Source: Sapria himalayana
Taxonomy: Eukaryota > Streptophyta > Magnoliopsida > Malpighiales > Rafflesiaceae
Assembly (NCBI GenBank): GCA_029783825.1
Contig: JAREIK010002618.1
Span: 255,489 to 319,488, forward strand
Length of the DNA: 64,000 nt
Direction: 5' to 3'
Under the pieces are notes generated by a model that worked only from the letters and a program-made list of their open reading frames with translations, did not search any database and had not been told where the DNA came from. Position 1 is the first letter of the stretch, and each line of letters starts with the position of its first letter. Made by a program: the position numbers and the translations under genes. Shown one piece after another: positions 1 through 13,520 of the stretch.

Positions 1-1715
1 AGGCCTCAAATAATGACTCCAATGATCAAGAGCTATCACAATGGTGTAGAACTCCTTATCATAAGTTGAGTAGTTCTTCTTCGAATCAATTAACTTTTCA
101 CTGAAATATGAAAATGGCCTTTGTTCTTGAACTAGAATAGCTCCAATGCCAACTCCACTTGCATCAGATTCAACTTCAAATACTTTGTCAAAATTAGGAA
201 GGGCAAGAATGTGGGACTCACATAGCTTTTGTTTGATGAGTTCAAAAGCATCATGAGCAGCTCTTGTCCATTCAAAAGTACGCTTCTTAACAAAATAATT
301 GTACTGGAATTCTTCACAAAATGATGATGGAAAGAAGCAAGGCTATGAAAACTCCTTACATCGGTGATGGATATTGGAACTGGCCAGGTTTTCATTGCAT
401 CCACCTTCAATTGATCAATGGAAATTCCATCTTTTGAAACTACATATCCATGGAATATAATACTGGAAGAGAAGAATTCACACTTCTCCATTTTGGCATA
501 AAGCTTATGTTCTCTCAAGGATTTAAAGACCTGTTTCAAATGAGAAATATGTTCCTCCCCACTTCGACTATAAACAAGGATATCGTCAAAGTATAGAAAA
601 AAAAACCAATCAACAAAGGAATGAAGAACCTCATTCATAAGCCTCATGAAAGTACTTGGAGCATTAGAAAGTCCGAATGGCATAACCACCCATTCATATA
701 GACCTCCCTTAGTCTTGAAGGCTGTTTTCGACTCATCTCCTTCTCACATTCGGATTTGGTGATAGCCACTTCACAAATCTATCTTTGAAAACACAGTAGA
801 GCCATATAATTCATCAAGCATATCATCATGTCTAGGTACAAAATACCTATAATTAATAATGATGTTGTTAATGGCTCGGCCATCGACACACATTCTGAAT
901 GTTCCATCCTTCTTTGGTACGAGTAGAGCTAGAACAAAACATGGGCTCATACTTTCTAGAACATATCCATAGTTGATAAGTTCATTGACTTGTCTTTGCA
1001 ACTCTTTTGTTTCCTCTGCATTGCATCTATATGATGCTTTGTTCGGTAAAGAGACATCAGGTAGCAGGTCAATTTGGTGCTTAATACCTCTTATTGGATG
1101 TAATCTAGATTGCAATTCTTCGAGGAACACATCTGCAAAGTCTTTTAACAAGGAATGCATTTTCAGATGTATATGTATCTCTTTATCACTCATTTTCTCT
1201 ACCATAAGCAAAGAAAATACATTTTTCTGTTTGGTAATGGCTCTCTCAACCTGTGTTTCACTCAAGAAAAGATTTTCCTTACTAGTGTTTCCCTCCCCAA
1301 GTTGATTTTGATGTATCATGCTTGGTCTCAAAGATTCAAGAGTAATACATTTTCGTTCCTTGTGAAAAGAGTATGTGTTTTTATGCCCATCATATACTGC
1401 CTTTCTATCATATTGCCAAGGTCTACCTAAAAACAAGTAACAAGCATTCATGAGAATAACATCGCGCAAAACTTCATCTCGATAATTTTTCCCAATGGTA
1501 AATGATATAAATGCTCATTTGGTTACCTTCACATCACTTCTTTTGCTAAGCCACTGAAGCTTGTAAGGTTGAGGATGTTTCGATGTTGGTAGCTTTAGTT
1601 TTCAATCATGGGTGTCGAGGCAACATTGGTGCAGCTTCCTCCATCGATAATCATCGTACACACCTCTCCAATGGGCGTGGAAGATGTTCTCCCTTTTCCC
1701 TCTCTTCAGAAGATT
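1..1715 (-). pseudogene. pol pseudogene: protease, reverse transcriptase, start of RNase H
   Basis: The minus-strand frames give an aspartic protease core with the motif IIDGGSCTNVAS (about 1621-1660), a linker with LGRPWQYDRKAVYDG (about 1385-1435), the RT N-terminal part ending FSKIDL (771-1469), then [12 protein letters not shown] and the catalytic YFDDILVYS (132-689). The RNase H start (frame with [14 protein letters not shown]) occupies the first ~180 bases. Breaks seen: a 1-nt frameshift in the protease near 1600, an in-frame TGA at 1515-1517, two in-frame TGAs at 771-773 and 744-746 inside the RT core, and a frameshift or small deletion near 285. The element cannot make an intact Pol. 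The Pol type and the YxDD-like motif fix the superfamily; the clade is open. Confidence 0.92.
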
Positions 1716-2760
1716 TCACTGCATGTAATGCCTCCGTATCACCAACAACTCGCCATCATCAACCTTTTCAATGATATTCTCGGATTCTTCAGCTTCAGAA
1801 TCATTTGGGTCATGTTCATCACTGGCCTCTTGAAGTTCCAAATCGATCTTCTCAATTTCTTGAAGATTTATAACTCTCTGATTTGGACAATTAGCTTGTA
1901 AATGCTCATAGCCATGACACTTAAAACACTTCTTTGTGTCACCATCAGCTTTCTTACTGGTCTCTTTGATGGGTTCCACCAACTTCTCTTTACCCTTAGT
2001 TTTCGACAAAACATTTTCATATTTGCTTGACTAAGCATCCCTAAAATAGGATGTCCCCTTCGAGGAGGTTTTGGAAGAAAACCTCTTGCTTCTCTTTAGT
2101 TGTTTCTGAACCTTCATTGCTAGCTTGAAAAAAATCTTCAAAGGCCCAATAAAGCTGAAGTTCAACCAAATCAGCAATTTCTTGATTCATGCCACAAAGG
2201 AATGGAGTAATGGTTTGCTCAGGAACTTCTGGAACTTCACATCTCATTATGAGTTGTTCAAACTCATGAATATATTCTTCAATACTCATCCCTTGTTGTC
2301 TCAAGAAATTCAACTTGAGAAATAGATCTTGATTATAGGTATCGGGCAAGAACCTCTTTTTCATGATTTTCTTGAGTTTATCCCAAGAGTTGATTCGGCA
2401 TTTTCCTTCTCTAGCCCACCGATGCTTTAAATTCTACCACCTTAGAAAATCATATTTAGTAAGTTTCACAACGGTGATTTTGCACCTCTTCTCATCCAAA
2501 TAGGACTTGAAGTCAAAAACTCATTCAATGGCATGGAGCCAATCGAAAAGGTTGTCAGAATTAAGACTTTCCTCGAATTCAGGTACATCTATTTTAATCT
2601 CACGGATATTTTCATGGTATCTTCTACTTCTTCGAACTCAATGCTCAGAGGAACTAGAGTTGCCTCCAGTGAAATCAGAATCATCATTAGAATTGTGATG
2701 TGAATTTGAATCAACATGGCGTCACTGAACATAGGGATGCCTTATTGGTTGCTCTTGTCT
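1716..2760 (-). pseudogene. gag pseudogene with CCHC zinc knuckle
   Basis: The segment 2041-2364 (minus) is a retrotransposon gag core: it contains RFLPDTYNQDLFLKLNFLRQ and a downstream EEYIHEFEQL motif, both usual for plant Ty3/gypsy Gag. The segment 1716-2009 contains the knuckle CFKCHGYEHLQANC, a CX2CX4HX4C nucleic-acid-binding motif. Upstream sequence to about 2760 reads as the Gag N-terminal part in shifted frames. In-frame stops (for example at 2041) and frame changes separate these blocks, so no full-length Gag is possible. It sits directly between the primer binding site and pol, as expected for an LTR element. Confidence 0.88.
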
Positions 2761-2940
2761 CTCCGAGTTCTCTAAAAGATAGAGAATTTGCTCCATCTGC
2801 CTTTGGAGATTCTCTATAGCACGATATGGCTTTAGGTTGTGCACTTGCTCCAAAGTCAAGCCTCGTGAAACTTGTCCATAAACCATGATGAGTAGAAAAT
2901 AACAACACAAAGGAATCAATCAAGATAAGTTCAACCTTGA

Positions 2941-2952
2941 GCTCTGATACCA
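2941..2952 (-). other. primer binding site (initiator-Met tRNA type)
   Basis: On the minus strand this reads TGGTATCAGAGC, the standard complement of the 3' end of plant initiator methionine tRNA used to prime Ty3/gypsy reverse transcription. It lies three bases inside the predicted LTR end and upstream of gag, in the correct order for a minus-strand element. Confidence 0.85.
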
Positions 2953-2955
2953 ACT

Positions 2956-3588
2956 TGATGCATGGGTGGGTGAGTGATTCCGAGCAGAAAATTTAAAATT
3001 CCAGGATTGCACGATTTCAAAGTTAATGAGAGTAACTACCACAATACCGGTCGGATTAACTCAATTCAAAAAACCACAAATCAAGGACATGTAGATCTAC
3101 AAATTTCGTATTTATAGTATTCCCAAATAAGCTCTGTGGAGTGAACTATTCTGGGATGAATTGGATGAGGCACTATCTTTGTGAAGATGTTTGTAATACA
3201 TGATAAATGCAGATCACCACCTAGGTTTAAAGGAAATTCCACCTACCAAGGATAAAGAACTATTTGCTCCACCACCAACAACATTGGATAAAGAATCAAG
3301 ATAATAATTCAATTCACATAGAGGAACTTTCATTAATTCAAAAATAATCACCCTTATTAATGAGAATGTCTTCTTATATAGAGATTAGACTCAGAATAAA
3401 ATAATAAAAAAAATAAAAATAAAATAAAAAAAATAAAAAAAATAAAAAAAATGGGAAATAAGAGTCTTCTCTCCAGCCTTCAAAATTCGTCCACCAATAA
3501 TAACTATCAAATATCTACTTTCAAATAACATTAAATCACTATGAAAATTATCCTGAATAATTCCTTTTTGATATAGCATCGATCATCA
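2956..3588 (-). repeat. probable 5' LTR of the Ty3/gypsy relic
   Basis: The inner end is set by the primer binding site: on minus the LTR ends ...CATGCATCA. Moving outward, the first matching terminus on minus is TGATGATCGATGC (plus ends at 3588), giving TGATG...CATCA ends and a length of 633 bp. A TATA-like CTATATAAG on the minus strand (about 3375-3383) would be the LTR promoter. An A-rich tract (3398-3448) lies inside. The second LTR is outside the window, so the outer end is inferred. The next ~155 bp (3589-3744) hold no recognised feature before the array begins. Confidence 0.5.
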
Positions 3589-3744
3589 ACAAATTTTAAT
3601 ATTGGGATCATCTTTCCTTAACCAATCACAGCAAATTATAACCAAAGTTAGCCTTGACATGAATAAGTACCGATAGTAGATGTATTGCTGAAAAAATCTA
3701 CTATGGACTTAAGGATTGATTATTAGTCTTGAATGCTCCCGAAT

Positions 3745-4378
3745 CACTATCTATCTTCCTATCTATCTACCAGTATTTATATATGTCTATTTGTATCTCT
3801 ATCTGTCTCTCAAACTATCTCTCTATCTATTTGTTTATATATCTATCTATTTATATGTCTATCTATCTTTCTATATATTTTTCTATCTATCTATCTATCT
3901 ATCTCTTTATCTATCTATCTACCTGTCTACCTATAAATCTGTCAATCTAATAGTCAATCTATCTATCTATCTATCACTCTATTTATCTATCTATCTATCT
4001 ATATATTTTTATATCTATTTGTATATCTTGGTGTCTATCTATCTATCTTCTATCAATCTATCTGCTTATCTATCTATCTGTGAATCTATCTGTTTATCTA
4101 TCTATCTATCTATTTGTATGTCTATAAATCTGTCTATCAAAGTCTATAAATTTATCATTAATCAATCTATCAATTTGTCTATAAATTTGTATATAAATCT
4201 ATCTATCTATTTATATATCTATCTATCTATCCGATTATCTATCTATCTATCTATCTATATGTGTGTCTGGCTATCTACCTAGTCTATCTGTCTTATTTGA
4301 CTATATATCTGTGTGTACATCTATATATCTATTTGTCAATTTGGCTATCTATCAATCTATCAATTTATCTATCTATCT

Positions 4379-4420
<42 letters not shown>

Positions 4421-4756
4421 ATCATTCAATCAATCTATCTGTTTGTCGATCTTTTTGTCTATATATATATATATATATGCCTATCTAACTGTCTAATTAT
4501 TTGTCTATCTATCTGTCATTCAATCACCTATCATTCTGTCAATATATTTATTTATCTCTCTCTCTATTTTGATGTATATATATTTGTCTATCTATATGCC
4601 TATCTATCTATCTGTCTGTCTATCTATCTATCTTTCTATCTATGTGTCTATCTATTTATGTATCTTTATATCTCTCTATCAATCTATTTGTCTATTATTT
4701 ATTTGTGTATCTTTATATATCTCTGTCTATATATTTGTTTATATATATATATATAG

Positions 4757-4788
<32 letters not shown>

Positions 4789-5075
4789 GTCTATCTGTAT
4801 GCCTATAAATTTGAATATCTATATATATATTTATCTATTTACCTATATATCTGTCTATCTTTCTATTTTTATTTCTGCATATCTATCTATCTATCTATCT
4901 ATCTCTCTAACTATCTTTCATCTTTCTATCAATCTATAAGTCTATCTATCTATATATCTATTTTTCTATCTGTATATATATATATCTATCTATCTATCTA
5001 TATGTCTATATATCTATCTATCTATATGTCTATCTATTTGTCTATCTATCTTTCTATCTATTTGCCTATCTATTT

Positions 5076-5145
<70 letters not shown>

Positions 5146-8100
5146 ATCTATCTTTCTTTATAACTATCTATCTATCTATCTATCTAGGTATCTATCTATT
5201 TGTATATCTATCTATCTATCTATATATCTATCTAGGTTTATATCTATCTGTATATCTATCTATTTATCTATATATATTTATATGTCTATTTATATGTCTA
5301 TTTATATGTCTATTTATATGTCTATCTATCTATCTATTTGTATATCTATCTGTCTATTTATATGTCTATTTAAGTAACTATCTATCTTTATACATATTTA
5401 TCAATATATCTATTTGTCTATCTATCTATCTATCTCTATATCTGTATATTTATCTATTGGACTATCTATTTTTCGATTTATTGATATATATCTATTTATT
5501 AATCTATCTGGCTATCTATATGTCTATTTATTTGTTTGACACTTTGTCTATCAATCAATTTATCTATCTATCTAATTATCTTTCTATCTTTCTTTCTATC
5601 TTTATATTTATTGATCTATTTATCTGTCTACCTATCTATCTGTCAATCTATATGTTAATCTATCTATCTATATATCTAATAATTTGTCTATTTTTTTTCT
5701 ATATTTATACTTAATTATCTGTCTATTTGTCTATCTATTTAACTATCTATTTATAAATTTGTCTATCTATCTATCTATCTATCTTGCTATCTATCTATCT
5801 ATCTATTTGTCTGTCTGTCTATCTATCTATATGTGTATCTTTTTATCTATAAATCAATCTATCTATCTATTTGTCTAATAATTTATCAATATATCTTTCT
5901 ATCTATCTATCTTTCTTTTTAATGATAAATCTATGTATCTTTCTATCAATCTATTTATCAATTTATCTTCAAACAATCTATCTATCAATCTATCTATCTA
6001 TTTATCTATCTAAATTTCTATCCATCTATCTATCAATCTATCTATCAATTTTTCTATTAATGTGTATATATTTATCTATTTTTCTGTATGTCAATTGATT
6101 TGTCTATCTGTTAGTCTAACTATCTGTTTGACTTTTTGTTTTCATATTTTTCTATCTTTGTATTTATTTGTGTATATATCTGCCTATCTATTTATTAATT
6201 TATCAATCAATCAATCTATCTATCTATCTGTTTATCTATATGTTTATCTATTTGTCAATCAATCTGTTTATCTATCTATCAATCTATCTATCTTTATATA
6301 TTTGTATCTATCTATCTATCTATATGTCTATCTATCAGTCTATCAATATATCTATCAATTTAACAATCAATTTGTCTATCACGATGTCTATCAATCTTTT
6401 TATCAATCAATTTATTTGTCTATCTTTCTATTTATTTATTTGTCTATCTATGTGTCAATCTATCTGTCTATCCGTTTATCATTCTATCTATATATTTATT
6501 TATCTGTCTAACTATAAGCCTATAAATATATCTATTTATCTATATATCTTATAATCTATCTATCTTTATATTTATCTACCTGTCTATCAGTCTAGCTATC
6601 TGTGTCTTTCTAATTGACTATTTGTCTATCTATATTTTGATATATCTGTCTATCTATCTTTCTATCTATTTATCTATCTATCTATCTATCTAGTTATCTA
6701 TATGTTCTATTTTCTATCAATCTGTTTATCTATCTATCTATCTATCTATTTTTCTATCTTTCTATTTTTGTATCTATTTATCTATCTATATGTCAATCTA
6801 ACAATCTATCAATATATCTATTAATAAATCTATCAATCTATCTATAACTATGTATATCAATCATTTTATCAATCAATTTATCTATCTTTCTATTTATCTA
6901 TCTATCTATCATGTGTCTATCTATCTGTCTATCCTTTTGTCTTTCTATTTTCTATATATATATATATATATATCTATCTATTTGTCTAACTATATGCCTA
7001 TAAATCTATCTATTTAACTATATATCTTATAATCTATCTTCATATTTATTTATTTATATATCTATCTATCTATCTGTTAATATATCTATTTCAATTTAAT
7101 CTATTTGTCTTTCTAAAAATATATATGTATCTATCTATTTGTCTAGCTATATTTCTATATATCTATTTGTCTATATATCTATTTATCTATCTGTCTATCT
7201 ATTTATCAAGCTATATATATACATATATATTTCTCTATCTATTTATCTATATATTTTTCTATCAATCTTTCTAGATATTTGTCTATCTATTTATCTATTT
7301 TTCTATTTGTCTATCTGTCTATCTAATAATATATCTATCTATTTATCTATATATCTATCTATTTGTCTATTTATCTAATTATATATCTATCTTTCTATCT
7401 ATATATCTATATTTATGTCATTCTATTTGTCTATCTATCTGTCTAATAATCTATCTATCTGTTTATCTATATGTCTATCTATTTGTCTATCTATCTAATT
7501 ATATATCTATCTATTTATCTATATATCAATATTTTTGTCTATCTATCTGTCTATCAATCTATTTATCAATATGGCTATCAATCTATCTATCAAACTATCT
7601 ATCAACCTATCTATCAATTCATCTATCAATCTATCTATAATTTTATGTATCATTCTATATATAATTTTATGTATCATTCTATCTATCAATCTATCTATCA
7701 ATCTATCAAACTATCTATTAATCTATCAATCAATCAATCTATCTACATATCAATCACTCTAATAATTTTTCTATCAATCTATCTATCATTTTGTCTATAA
7801 ATCTATCTATCTATCTTTTTATCTTTTTATCTAACTATCTATCAATTTATTTATCAATCTATCTATCTATTGGACTATTAATTTGTCTATAAATCTATCT
7901 ATAAAAATATATATCTATATGTCTATTTATCAATTTATTTTTTTCTATATGTTTGTTTGTGTATCTATGTATCTATATGTTTGTCTATATATATTTCTAT
8001 CTCTATATTTGTCTATCTGCATGCTTGCCTACCTAACTATCTACCTGCCTGACTATCTATCTATCTATATATCTATCTATTTGTCTGTCTATCTGTCTAT

Positions 8101-8540
8101 TTGTCTGTCTATTTGCGTATTTGTATAACTATTTGTTTGTCTATCCACTTCTCTTTTTGTATGACTATCTTGGTGTCTATCTGTCTATCTTTAATTCTAT
8201 TTGTCTGTCTTTATATTAATCATTCTGCTTATCAATCTGTCTATACATCTATCAATCTTTCTATCTTTCTATTTATCTATCTGTCTGTCTGTCTATCTAT
8301 TTGTCTATCTATGTGTCTATCTATCTATTTATCTTTTGTTCTTTCTATCTATATTATATAAGTCTACCTATCTATCTATCTGTTTATCTATATGTTTATC
8401 AATTTGTCAATCAATCTATCTATCTATTTATCAATCAATCTATTTGTCTACCTATCTTATATCTTTCTATCTACCAACCTACCTATTTATCTATCTCTCT
8501 ATCTATCTACCTAACAATCTATCTATCTATTTGACTATCT

Positions 8541-8588
<48 letters not shown>

Positions 8589-11500
8589 TTTTATCTATCA
8601 GTTTATCTTTTTGTCTGTCTATTTGTCTATTTGTCTATTTATCTATATATCTAATAATTTGTCTATCTATCTATCTATATATTTTTCAATCCAACTTACT
8701 TTCTATCTCTTTATCTTTCTACCTATTTATATGTCAAAATTTATATCTATCTATGTGTCTATTAATCTATATAATAATCTATCTATCTTTTTCTATCTAT
8801 TTGTCTATATATTTATTAATCTTTCTATCCATTTGTAAATTTGTCTTTCATTGTATTTATCACTCTGTCTATCTATCTATACATCTGACTACTATCTATA
8901 TGTGTATATTTCTATCAATCTATTTGTATATCTATCTGTCTAATAATTTATTGAACTATCTCTTTATAATTCTGTCTATCTATCTAACATTCTATCAATT
9001 CTTTATCAATTTATCTATCAATTAATCAATCAATCTATCTATCTATCTATCTATCTATCTGTCTATCTAAATTTTCATCTATCTATCTCTCAATCTAAAT
9101 ATAAATATATCTATCAATTTGTCTATATATCTGACTATTTTTTTGTCTGATATTGATTTGTTATCTTTCTGTCAGTCTATCTATATGTCTATTTTTCTTT
9201 CTATCTATATATCTACATATGTACGTATCTATGTATCTATCTATATGCTTATGTATCTTTATATTTATCTATCTATCTATCTATCTATTTGTCTGTCTGT
9301 ATGTCTGTCTATTTATCTCATTTTCTATCTATTTATATATTTGTTTATCTATCTATCTATCTATCTATCTATTTATCTAACTATATTTCTATCTTTCTTT
9401 CTATTTGTCTATATGTTTATTTATATGTCTATCTATCTATGTACTTATTAGCCTATCAATCTGTCTATATATTTTTTTATTTATTTGTTTATTTATTTGT
9501 CTAACTATGCGTCTATCTATTTTTCTATCTATTTGTCTATATATTTGTCTATCTTTTTGTCTATCTATCTATCTATCAAATTATTTATCTGTCTCACTAT
9601 TTCTCGAACTATATGTTACTGATCTTTCTATTTATCTATATATCTAATCAAATGTCTCTTTATCTGACTATCTATGTGTTTATCTATCTATTTATTTGTC
9701 AATCTGTCTATCTTCTATCTATCTCTCGATCGATCTATCTGTCTATATTTTTATCTAACTAACTATCTATCTTTATGTCTAATAATGTGTCTATCAATTT
9801 ATCTATCTATCTATCAACTTGTCTATTTATGATTCTGTCTATCTATGTGTTTCTCTATGAATCTATTTTAATCTATCTGTCTAACTTTCAATTTATCTAT
9901 TAGTCTAACTATTTGTCAAATAATTTTTTGAACTATCTATCTATCGATCTATCTATCTATCTGTCTGACTCTCTATTTGTTTATCAATATGTCTATCTAT
10001 CTATCTATTTTTATTCTATCTATTTGTCTATCCATATGTCTATCAATCTACCTATCTATATGTCTATCAATTTGTCAATCTATCTGTCTATATATTGGTC
10101 AATATATTTAACTATTTATCTATGTATATATCTCTCTATCTATGTGTCTATCTACTTGTCTATCATAATGTTTATATATATATATATATATTAAACTTTT
10201 ATCTATTTGTCTACCTATCTTTCTATTTATATTTGTAAATTTTCATCTGTTTATATGTCTATCAATCAATCAATCTATTTGTCTATCTATCTGTCTATCT
10301 ATTTGTTTATTTATTTGTCTATCTATCTAGCTATCTATATATGTGTGTGTGTCAGTGTGTGTGTATGTCTTTATCTATATATTTGTCTATCTATCTATCT
10401 AATAATCTATCTATATATCTGTATATGTATATATCTATCTATCTATCTATCTATAAATCTATATATCTATCTATCTATGTGTCTATCTATCTTTATATCT
10501 ATTAGTCTATATATCATTCTATTTATCTAACTATCTATTTATCTGTCTATCTATCTGTATATCAAACAATCTATCAATCTATCTATTAATCTACAAACAA
10601 TCTATCAATTTTCTAACAATCTATCAATCATTCTTTTGATAATTCTATTAATCAATCTATCTTTAAATCTATATATCAATTTGTCTATCAATTTTTATAA
10701 CAATCCTTCTTATAATATCTCTATGAATCTTTCTATCAATCTATCTATCATTTTGTCTATAAATCTATCTATCTATCTCGCTATCTACCTTTTTAGTGAT
10801 CTTTTTATCTATTTATTTATAAATATATCTATCAATCTATCTATCTATTGATCTATTAATCTGTGTATCACTCTATCTATAAAACTATATATCTATTTGT
10901 CTTCCGTCAATTTGCTTGACTATCTCTATGGTTGTCAGCCTATCTGTATCTTTGTATGATTGTCTATCTATCATTCTATCTATATATTTATTTGTCTACC
11001 TGCCTACCTAACTATCTCCATACCTGACTATCTATTTGTTTGTCTAACTATCTGTCTTTCTATTTGTTTATCTATCAGTGTGTTTTTATTTCGATTTGTT
11101 TGTCTGTCTATTTGTCCTTTTGTATATCTATCGATCTATCTGTCTGTCTATCTTTCTATCTATTTATCTATCTATCTATCTATCTATCTATGTATATATC
11201 TATATTTCTATCTATTTATGTATCTATGTGTCGATCTTTCTGATTATCTATCTATCTATCTATCTATCAATCGATTTGTCTATTTTTCTGTCTATCTATC
11301 TATTTATGTATCTATGTGTGTATGTATATATATATATATATGCCTATCTATCTATCTATCTAGCTATCAACATGTCTATTGATTTTTATATCTATCTATC
11401 TATATATCAATCAATCTATCTATCTATATGTCTATCTATCTAAATGGTATATCTATCTGTCTATCTAGCAATCTTTCTATTTGTCTATCTATTTGTCTAT

Positions 11501-12145
11501 CTTTTTTTCTATCTATTTATTTATCTATCAGTCTATAATTTTGTCTATTATCTATTTATCTATTTTCCTATCTATATGTTGAACAATATATCTAATAATT
11601 TTTCTATCTATCTATTAATCTATTTGTCTAACTATCTTTCTTTCTTTATTTCTATCTATTTGACTATCTATCTATTTGTTTATTTATTTATTTATCTATC
11701 TATCTATCTATTGAGTTATCGATCAATATGTCTATCTATTTGTCTATCAAATCTCTCTATCAATCTATCTATTAATCTCTCTATTAATCTGTCAATCAAT
11801 CTATCTATCAATTTGTCAATCAATCTATATATCAATATGTCTATCAATCTTTTTATATTTTTATCTATTTATTTGTCTATCTACCTGTCTATCTATCTAT
11901 CTATCTATCTTTCTGTTTGTCTATCTATCTATCTATATGTCTATCTATCTATCTATTTATATGTCTATCTATTAGTCATTCTATTTATCTATCTAATAAT
12001 ATCTCTATCTATCTATCAAATAATTTGGCTATCTATCTTTATATCTTTCTATCTATCAATCTATCAATATGTCTATCTATCTATCTAATTATATATTTAT
12101 CAATCTGTCTATCAACCTATATATCAATCTATTTATCAATCTATG

Positions 12146-12182
<37 letters not shown>

Positions 12183-13004
12183 ATCTATATATCAACTAGT
12201 CTATAAATCTATCTATTGATATATCTAATAATCTACCAATCTATTTGTCTATCTATTTATCTGTGTGCATGTGTGTGTGTGTGTGTGTATCTATATGTCT
12301 ATATTTGTATATATATATTATATTTGTCTATCTATGTGTATACCATATGTCTATCTATCTGTCTATCGATCTATTAATCTATATAATCTATGTGTCAATC
12401 TATTTGTCTATATATCTATTTATTTATCTGTCTATCTATCAGTCTAAGTATATATCTATCTATATGTGTATTTATCTATCCATCTATATGTCTATATATC
12501 TCTTTATCTATCTGTCTACTATATGTCTATCTATGTATCTATCAATCTATCTATCTGTATGTCTGTCATTTATGTGTCTATATATGTGTCAATATATATG
12601 TCTATCTATGTGTCTATCTATCTATCTTTATTTCTTTATTTATATCTATATGTCTATTTATATGTCTATTAATATGTCTATATATTTATCTAACTATTTG
12701 TGTATCTATCTATCTATTTATTTATCAATCTATTTATATATTTGTATTTCTTTATATCTACTCATCAATCTATCTGTTTATCTTTTGATAGTTATATATA
12801 TAATATATATATTAGTCTAATTATCTGCCTATATATCTGTCAATCTATCTATCTATCTTACTATCTATTTGTCTATCTATCTATATATCTATTTTTCTCT
12901 CTCTATCTATCTTTTTGTCAAGCTATCTGTTTATCTATTTGTCAATCTATTTATCTATCTATTTGTCTATCTATGTATCTATATATGTTGATATCTATGT
13001 ATCT
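3745..13004 (+). repeat. GATA/GACA-type tetranucleotide array 1 (CTAT on plus)
   Basis: About 9.3 kb of degenerate CTAT repeats with frequent TGTC (GACA on the other strand), TTTC and AATC variants; recurring composites are CTATTTGTCTAT and ATATGTCTAT. (TA)n islands occur at about 4383-4418, 5079-5142, 8546-8586 and 12148-12180, and a (GT)n island at 12271-12288. Longer internal duplications are visible (see findings). The plus strand is almost free of stops in all three frames because TATCTATCTATC reads Tyr-Leu-Ser-Ile in each. The strand entry marks array orientation, not transcription. The right border is a CACTA terminus. Confidence 0.98.
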
Positions 13005-13520
13005 CACTACAAAAAATATATAAATTTAGCTAGGGAAATTTAGCTAAGGATAAAATCCCTAACTATTTAGCTAGGGATTAACTAGAAAATAACAAGGGAT
13101 TTTTGATTTTCCATTAAATTAAAATTTTGCGATAGATTAGTGACAAATTAATGACGTAAAAGTTTGAATGAAAATTCTCCGTCACTAAATTTATCTTAGA
13201 TACTCACGCATAAAGAATCGAGAATTTTAGCGATTGATTTATTGACGGAATTCCCCTAGCTAATTTAAATCCATCGCTAAAATTATTTTAGATACTCGCA
13301 CAAAGGAAGCAAAAACTTTAATAATAGATTTAGCGACAAAATTTTCTTATCTAATTTAAATCCCTCACTAAATAATTATCTGAATTTATTTTTATATGAT
13401 TATATATATAATTGGAAGCGATAATTCCTTTAATATTTATTTTCTCAAAATATATGTATTTAGCTAGGGATTTTTTCCTTGCTATTTGGGCTAATGATAA
13501 TTTCTGTCGCTAATCTTTAA
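13005..13520 (+). repeat. CACTA fragment A subterminal repeats
   Basis: Repeated AGCTAGGGA and (G/C)TCACTAAAT or ATCGCTAAA words alternate in both orientations right behind the TIR. In CACTA elements such subterminal motifs are binding sites for the TnpA-type protein. They match the words of the inner element's subterminal zones. Confidence 0.7.

Larger units (their letters stand above)
1..3588 (-). mobile_element. Ty3/gypsy LTR retrotransposon relic, 5' part only
   Basis: Read on the minus strand, the order is LTR, primer binding site, gag, CCHC zinc knuckle, aspartic protease and reverse transcriptase, running into RNase H at the window start. Integrase and the 3' LTR would lie outside the window. 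The RT and protease blocks match plant Ty3/gypsy Pol; the lineage cannot be fixed without integrase. Every coding block has stops or frameshifts, so this is a dead copy. The border on the array side is inferred from LTR end motifs. Confidence 0.93.

Noticed and set aside
973..1901. Plus-strand frames across the retrotransposon (973-1305, 1155-1430, 1608-1901)
   Set aside because: Antisense shadows of the minus-strand pol, which carries the recognisable RT and protease motifs.
3745..13004. CRISPR-like or spacer-repeat array
   Set aside because: There are no constant-length repeats separated by unique spacers; the pattern is a degenerate tetranucleotide satellite in a plant genome.
3716..13023. 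Many long open frames of Tyr-Leu-Ser-Ile type on plus (also 23498-27430)
   Set aside because: A 4-base repeat TATC read in triplets gives Tyr-Leu-Ser-Ile in all three frames and cannot produce stops until it mutates. The overlapping frames in every register, with no domain and no codon bias, show these are not genes.
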